Shown one piece after another: positions 43,597-46,328 of a DNA stretch of 46,328 nt (the first letter of the stretch is position 1; each line of letters opens with the position of its first letter). Both the position numbers and the translations under genes were made by a program. The stretch is from Chryseobacterium sp. PMSZPI (GTDB lineage Bacteria > Bacteroidota > Bacteroidia > Flavobacteriales > Weeksellaceae), in the NCBI RefSeq assembly GCF_002835665.1, contig NZ_PIZV01000039.1, positions 1 through 46,328 of the forward strand. The letters are read 5' to 3'. The notes beneath the pieces are model-generated. The model saw only the letters and a list, made by a program, of their open reading frames with translations, ran no database searches and had not been told where the DNA came from.

Positions 43597-46185
43597 ATGA
43601 CCAAAAAATTATTCGAGAAATTAGGCGCAGTCCTTATGACATTAATTTTGTCTGCTGTGGTATTTGCCCAACAAGGGTATGAGCCTATCCGTGGGATGGG
43701 AGTAGAAGCAAAACCGGTAAATAATTCCGGAATCTGCTTAGCATGTTATAGCGGAAGTATGAATCCGGTGGTGGACGCCAACCTGGATAATAGTGTAAGT
43801 ATGGGGAACTTTGCTTCCCTTGTGAGTGGGAACGGGATATCGGTTAAAAACAATAATACATCTTATCCGGCCGGATATATTACCGGGTTTAATGTAGATC
43901 TTGGAACAAGTATTATTACGATTGATCTTTTAAGTTCTCTAAGAATCAGTACTTATAAAAATGGTGCTCTTCAGGAAACTACTACAAGCAGTTCATTACT
44001 TTCAGTGCCTGCATTTGGAGGGAACAAAAACAGAATATTCTTACATTTTAAAACATCAAAGGAATTTGATGAAGTAAGACTATATCAAACGAATGTTCTT
44101 TCCGTGTTCAGTGCTATGAATGTGTATTATGCATTTGCTTTTGATCCAACCAAAGTGCCTACTGAAAAGAATGGTATTTGTGATGACATCATTGCAGGAA
44201 GTGGAGTAGATGGGAATGTGTCTGGAGAAAGCAGTTTCCTTGCGCCGCTTTCCTATGTTCAAAATAAAGAAAATATCGGAGACGGAAATAAAAATTCTTT
44301 CGGGAAAATTGTTCTTCCAATAGGAGTATTGGGATCTTATTCAGTAGGTGTTCTTGATAAAAACCAAATATATCCTGCAGGAAACAGAGCCGGATTTGTA
44401 ATTGAACCGGATGATCAGGGGAAATTGATAAGTGCAGAATTTTTAAAGAATCTTACTATCGAAACTTATCTATTTGGAGAAAAACAGGAATCTAAACAAT
44501 TGTCAGACGGAGGAGGATTAATTAATATTAAACTTTTGAGCTATGGATCAGGAAAACAAAAAGTTTCATTCACAACAACTAAACCTTTTAACGAGATTAG
44601 ATTAAAAGTAACTCAGACGGTAGGGTTCAATTTAGGAGCTCTTAAAGTATATTATGCTTTTGAAGAGCCTGTATCTTGTGATTGTGATGATAAGATTCAA
44701 ACAAGTGGTTCTTCAATTCCCGGAAATGTTGTGAATGGATTTGGATGGACACAGTCGGGATTAGGGTTTTTATCTCCAAGGTTGGACAATCCGGGAGCAG
44801 TAGTAGATACAGACCCTTCCAATTATGCAAAGCTGACTTTTCCATTATTGGGAACTTTCCTTTTCTCAGCAAGCTTAACAGTAGGAGCTAATAATACTCT
44901 GCCGGCTAATACAGTGGCAGGATATACGGTTGAAAAAACTGGTGGGCTTATAGGAGTAAGCATTCTGGATGCTGTTGTCGTTCAATTCTACAATGGAAAT
45001 ACTTTAACAGATACCTTTACTTCAGGAAGCCTTGTTACAGGAAACTTTTTTACCAATGGGTCTAATAAATTCTATATAGGAGGTAGAGCGACCAAACCTT
45101 TTAACAGGATTAAGATTACTTTCAGCTCTTTGCTTTCAGTCAATTTAGCTCAGGGATATAATATCTATAATGCATTTGCAAGTAAAGATGATGATAACGA
45201 CGGAGTTCCAAATTGCTTTGATCGTTGTCCTGGAGGAGATGACAGCATTGATAATAATGGTAATGGTATTCCTGATTGTGCGGAAGGATGTACAGTAGTA
45301 AATGATAAATCTCCGGCATTGGATACGGATGGAGATGGTATTGTAGATGCTTGTGATCTAGACTCTGATAATGATGGTATTCCGGATTCTATAGAAGATT
45401 TTGATAAAAATGGAAAATTCGAAGATGATGATGCAGAAGGAGATGTATTGGTTACACCAGTGCTAGGTGATGGTATTCCGAACTACCGTGATCTTGATTC
45501 TGATAACGATGGAATTCTGGATTTGTTTGAATCAGGTATCCCGACATCAGTAATTAACCAAATTGATGCTGATCATAATGGTATTATTGATAGTGGCGTT
45601 GCAGTAGGGAAAAATGGTCTGGCAGATATATTGGAAACATATCCGGATTCTGGGGTATTAAAATATTCTATTAGAAATACGGATGGAGATAATATTCCTG
45701 ATTTCCTTGATATCACTTCCAATGGTTCAGATCCTGATTTATATCAGATAGGAAAAGCTAATTTAGATACCTTGGGAGGAGGATTTATCTCTACAATCGA
45801 TGATAAAGACAAAGATGGCATCCAGGCTGTTGTAGATACGGATCTTGTGAGGAGAGGGGCGCCAAATTCACCACTTTCTCCTTATGCTTCATTGTTAAAA
45901 AATGCACTTACAAGCTCCGCAAAACTTGCTGGAACTTCTGAAATAACGGACGTGGCTAATGATGTTAAAGTGTATCCGAACCCTGTAAAAGCAGGTGAAA
46001 AACTTATGATAACATCGCCGGAAGAGGGTATTTATACTTTATTCTCGGCGGAAGGAAAAGTCGTTAAGACGGATAAGTTCACTATCCATGAAGGGGTTGA
46101 TACATCTTCATTACCTACGGGAATTTATATCATTAAAATTGAAACTAAATCAACGGTAAAATCTTATAAAGTTATTGTGAAATAA
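43597..46185 (+). CDS. Large T9SS type A surface protein with three repeats and thrombospondin type 3-like calcium repeats
   Basis: An 862-residue protein; signal peptide of about 24 residues ending VVFA. Three copies of a domain of about 150 residues follow (about 45-180, 193-356, 361-530), each ending in a YAF-type motif (VYYAF, VYYAF, IYNAF) after a K-x-F-(D/N)-(E/R)-(V/I) strand. Then Asp-rich calcium-binding repeats (DDDNDGVPNCFDRCPGGDDS, DTDGDGIVDACDLDSDNDGI, DLDSDNDGILDLFE) at about 531-690. The end (VKVYPNPVKAGEKLMI, YTLFSAEGKVVKTD, LPTGIYIIKI) is a type A sorting domain. The triplicated domain is not recognised. It lies 36 bp after the 42430 fibre gene, probably co-transcribed; possibly the two work together at the surface. 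Confidence 0.85.
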   Translation: MTKKLFEKLGAVLMTLILSAVVFAQQGYEPIRGMGVEAKPVNNSGICLACYSGSMNPVVDANLDNSVSMGNFASLVSGNGISVKNNNTSYPAGYITGFNVDLGTSIITIDLLSSLRISTYKNGALQETTTSSSLLSVPAFGGNKNRIFLHFKTSKEFDEVRLYQTNVLSVFSAMNVYYAFAFDPTKVPTEKNGICDDIIAGSGVDGNVSGESSFLAPLSYVQNKENIGDGNKNSFGKIVLPIGVLGSYSVGVLDKNQIYPAGNRAGFVIEPDDQGKLISAEFLKNLTIETYLFGEKQESKQLSDGGGLINIKLLSYGSGKQKVSFTTTKPFNEIRLKVTQTVGFNLGALKVYYAFEEPVSCDCDDKIQTSGSSIPGNVVNGFGWTQSGLGFLSPRLDNPGAVVDTDPSNYAKLTFPLLGTFLFSASLTVGANNTLPANTVAGYTVEKTGGLIGVSILDAVVVQFYNGNTLTDTFTSGSLVTGNFFTNGSNKFYIGGRATKPFNRIKITFSSLLSVNLAQGYNIYNAFASKDDDNDGVPNCFDRCPGGDDSIDNNGNGIPDCAEGCTVVNDKSPALDTDGDGIVDACDLDSDNDGIPDSIEDFDKNGKFEDDDAEGDVLVTPVLGDGIPNYRDLDSDNDGILDLFESGIPTSVINQIDADHNGIIDSGVAVGKNGLADILETYPDSGVLKYSIRNTDGDNIPDFLDITSNGSDPDLYQIGKANLDTLGGGFISTIDDKDKDGIQAVVDTDLVRRGAPNSPLSPYASLLKNALTSSAKLAGTSEITDVANDVKVYPNPVKAGEKLMITSPEEGIYTLFSAEGKVVKTDKFTIHEGVDTSSLPTGIYIIKIETKSTVKSYKVIVK

Positions 46186-46213
46186 CAATAAGAGATTTTA
46201 TGTTAATAGGGAG

Positions 46214-46240
46214 GCTGCTCGTTATCGGGCAGCTTTTTTA
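46214..46240 (+). terminator. Terminator after the 862-residue protein gene
   Basis: GCTGCTC (46214-46220) pairs with GGGCAGC (46227-46233), loop GTTATC, followed by TTTTTT. Confidence 0.88.
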
Positions 46241-46251
46241 TTTTTAATGAT

Positions 46252-46328
46252 TGTCTCGTCCTAATATAGCGTTACACAAAAAAAAGTAATGTTATGGAAT
46301 CATTTAAAAATCAGTATGTAAAACGGAG
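46252..46328 (+). mobile_element. Left edge of a likely IS3-family insertion sequence (incomplete)
   Basis: TGTCTCGTCC starts at 46252, in the position of a terminal inverted repeat, and the first codons of a transposase-like gene follow at 46294. The element continues past the window, so the other end and target duplication cannot be seen. Assignment rests on the short start of the protein and remembered similarity. Confidence 0.55.
46294..46328 (+). CDS. Probable IS3-family transposase orfA (first 11 codons only)
   Basis: The open frame begins with ATG at 46294 and reads MESFKNQYVKR up to the window edge. This start resembles that of Bacteroidetes IS3-type OrfA proteins (ME(S/F)xKNQYVKR followed by a helix-turn-helix). 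Too short to be certain. Confidence 0.5.
   Translation, partial: MESFKNQYVKR

Overview
The window looks like the chromosome of a Chryseobacterium-like flavobacterium (Bacteroidetes, Weeksellaceae). This is an inference from several signs: low G+C, promoters with the Bacteroidetes -7 consensus TAnnTTTG, T9SS type A and type B sorting domains, an IPExxxVDY-family protein, a tmRNA tag reading GNEEFALAA, and the gene order itself.

Layout. 1-5.6 kb: the end of a succinate-semialdehyde-type aldehyde dehydrogenase, a REP-like repeat, then a leftward operon acpP-fabF-rnc-IPExxxVDY-pyk. 5.9-8.0 kb: a small decayed region with a 5' fragment of a catB-type acetyltransferase gene cut off at the end of map, an FMN reductase, and a frameshifted AraC-regulator remnant. 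8.2-11.6 kb: a secreted 'VGINT' protein, a small membrane protein and a trans-envelope TPR/LuxR-HTH regulator. 11.6-15.5 kb: ssrA (tmRNA) and a 1105-residue type B T9SS lectin/Ig-repeat protein. 15.8-18.2 kb: rpsU-xerC-hpf followed by seven tRNA genes, in which a Thr-Tyr-Gly unit is tandemly duplicated. 18.3-30.8 kb: a 1284-residue CotH-kinase/lamin-tail protein, an OmpR/EnvZ-type two-component system, and a CzcCBA-type heavy-metal RND operon. 31.0-33.1 kb: tuf, tRNA-Trp, secE, nusG. 33.6-39.1 kb: three tandem VGINT proteins, a second TPR/LuxR-HTH regulator and a T9SS type A protein. 39.4-41.6 kb: rplK-rplA-rplJ-rplL. 41.8-46.2 kb: a putative small membrane protein, a VGINT protein with a YadA-like head repeat, and an 862-residue T9SS protein with three internal repeats. 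The window ends at the edge of a likely IS3-family element.

The most striking architecture is that the usual block rpsU-xerC-hpf-tRNAs-tuf-secE-nusG-rplKAJL(-rpoBC) is present and in order, but is interrupted between terminators by three blocks of envelope and surface genes (about 12.5, 6 and at least 4.6 kb). Two of these, plus the 8-11.6 kb locus, carry VGINT proteins, and two of the three VGINT loci have a membrane-spanning TPR/HTH regulator next to them. This suggests a repeated 'surface fibre plus trans-envelope regulator' module.

The best-supported new regulatory signal is an array of five TTTAA boxes at exact 11-bp spacing (25234-25282) immediately before the metal-efflux operon. It is a natural operator for the OmpR-family regulator encoded just upstream. 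All functional statements come from reading motifs and translations; no database search was run.
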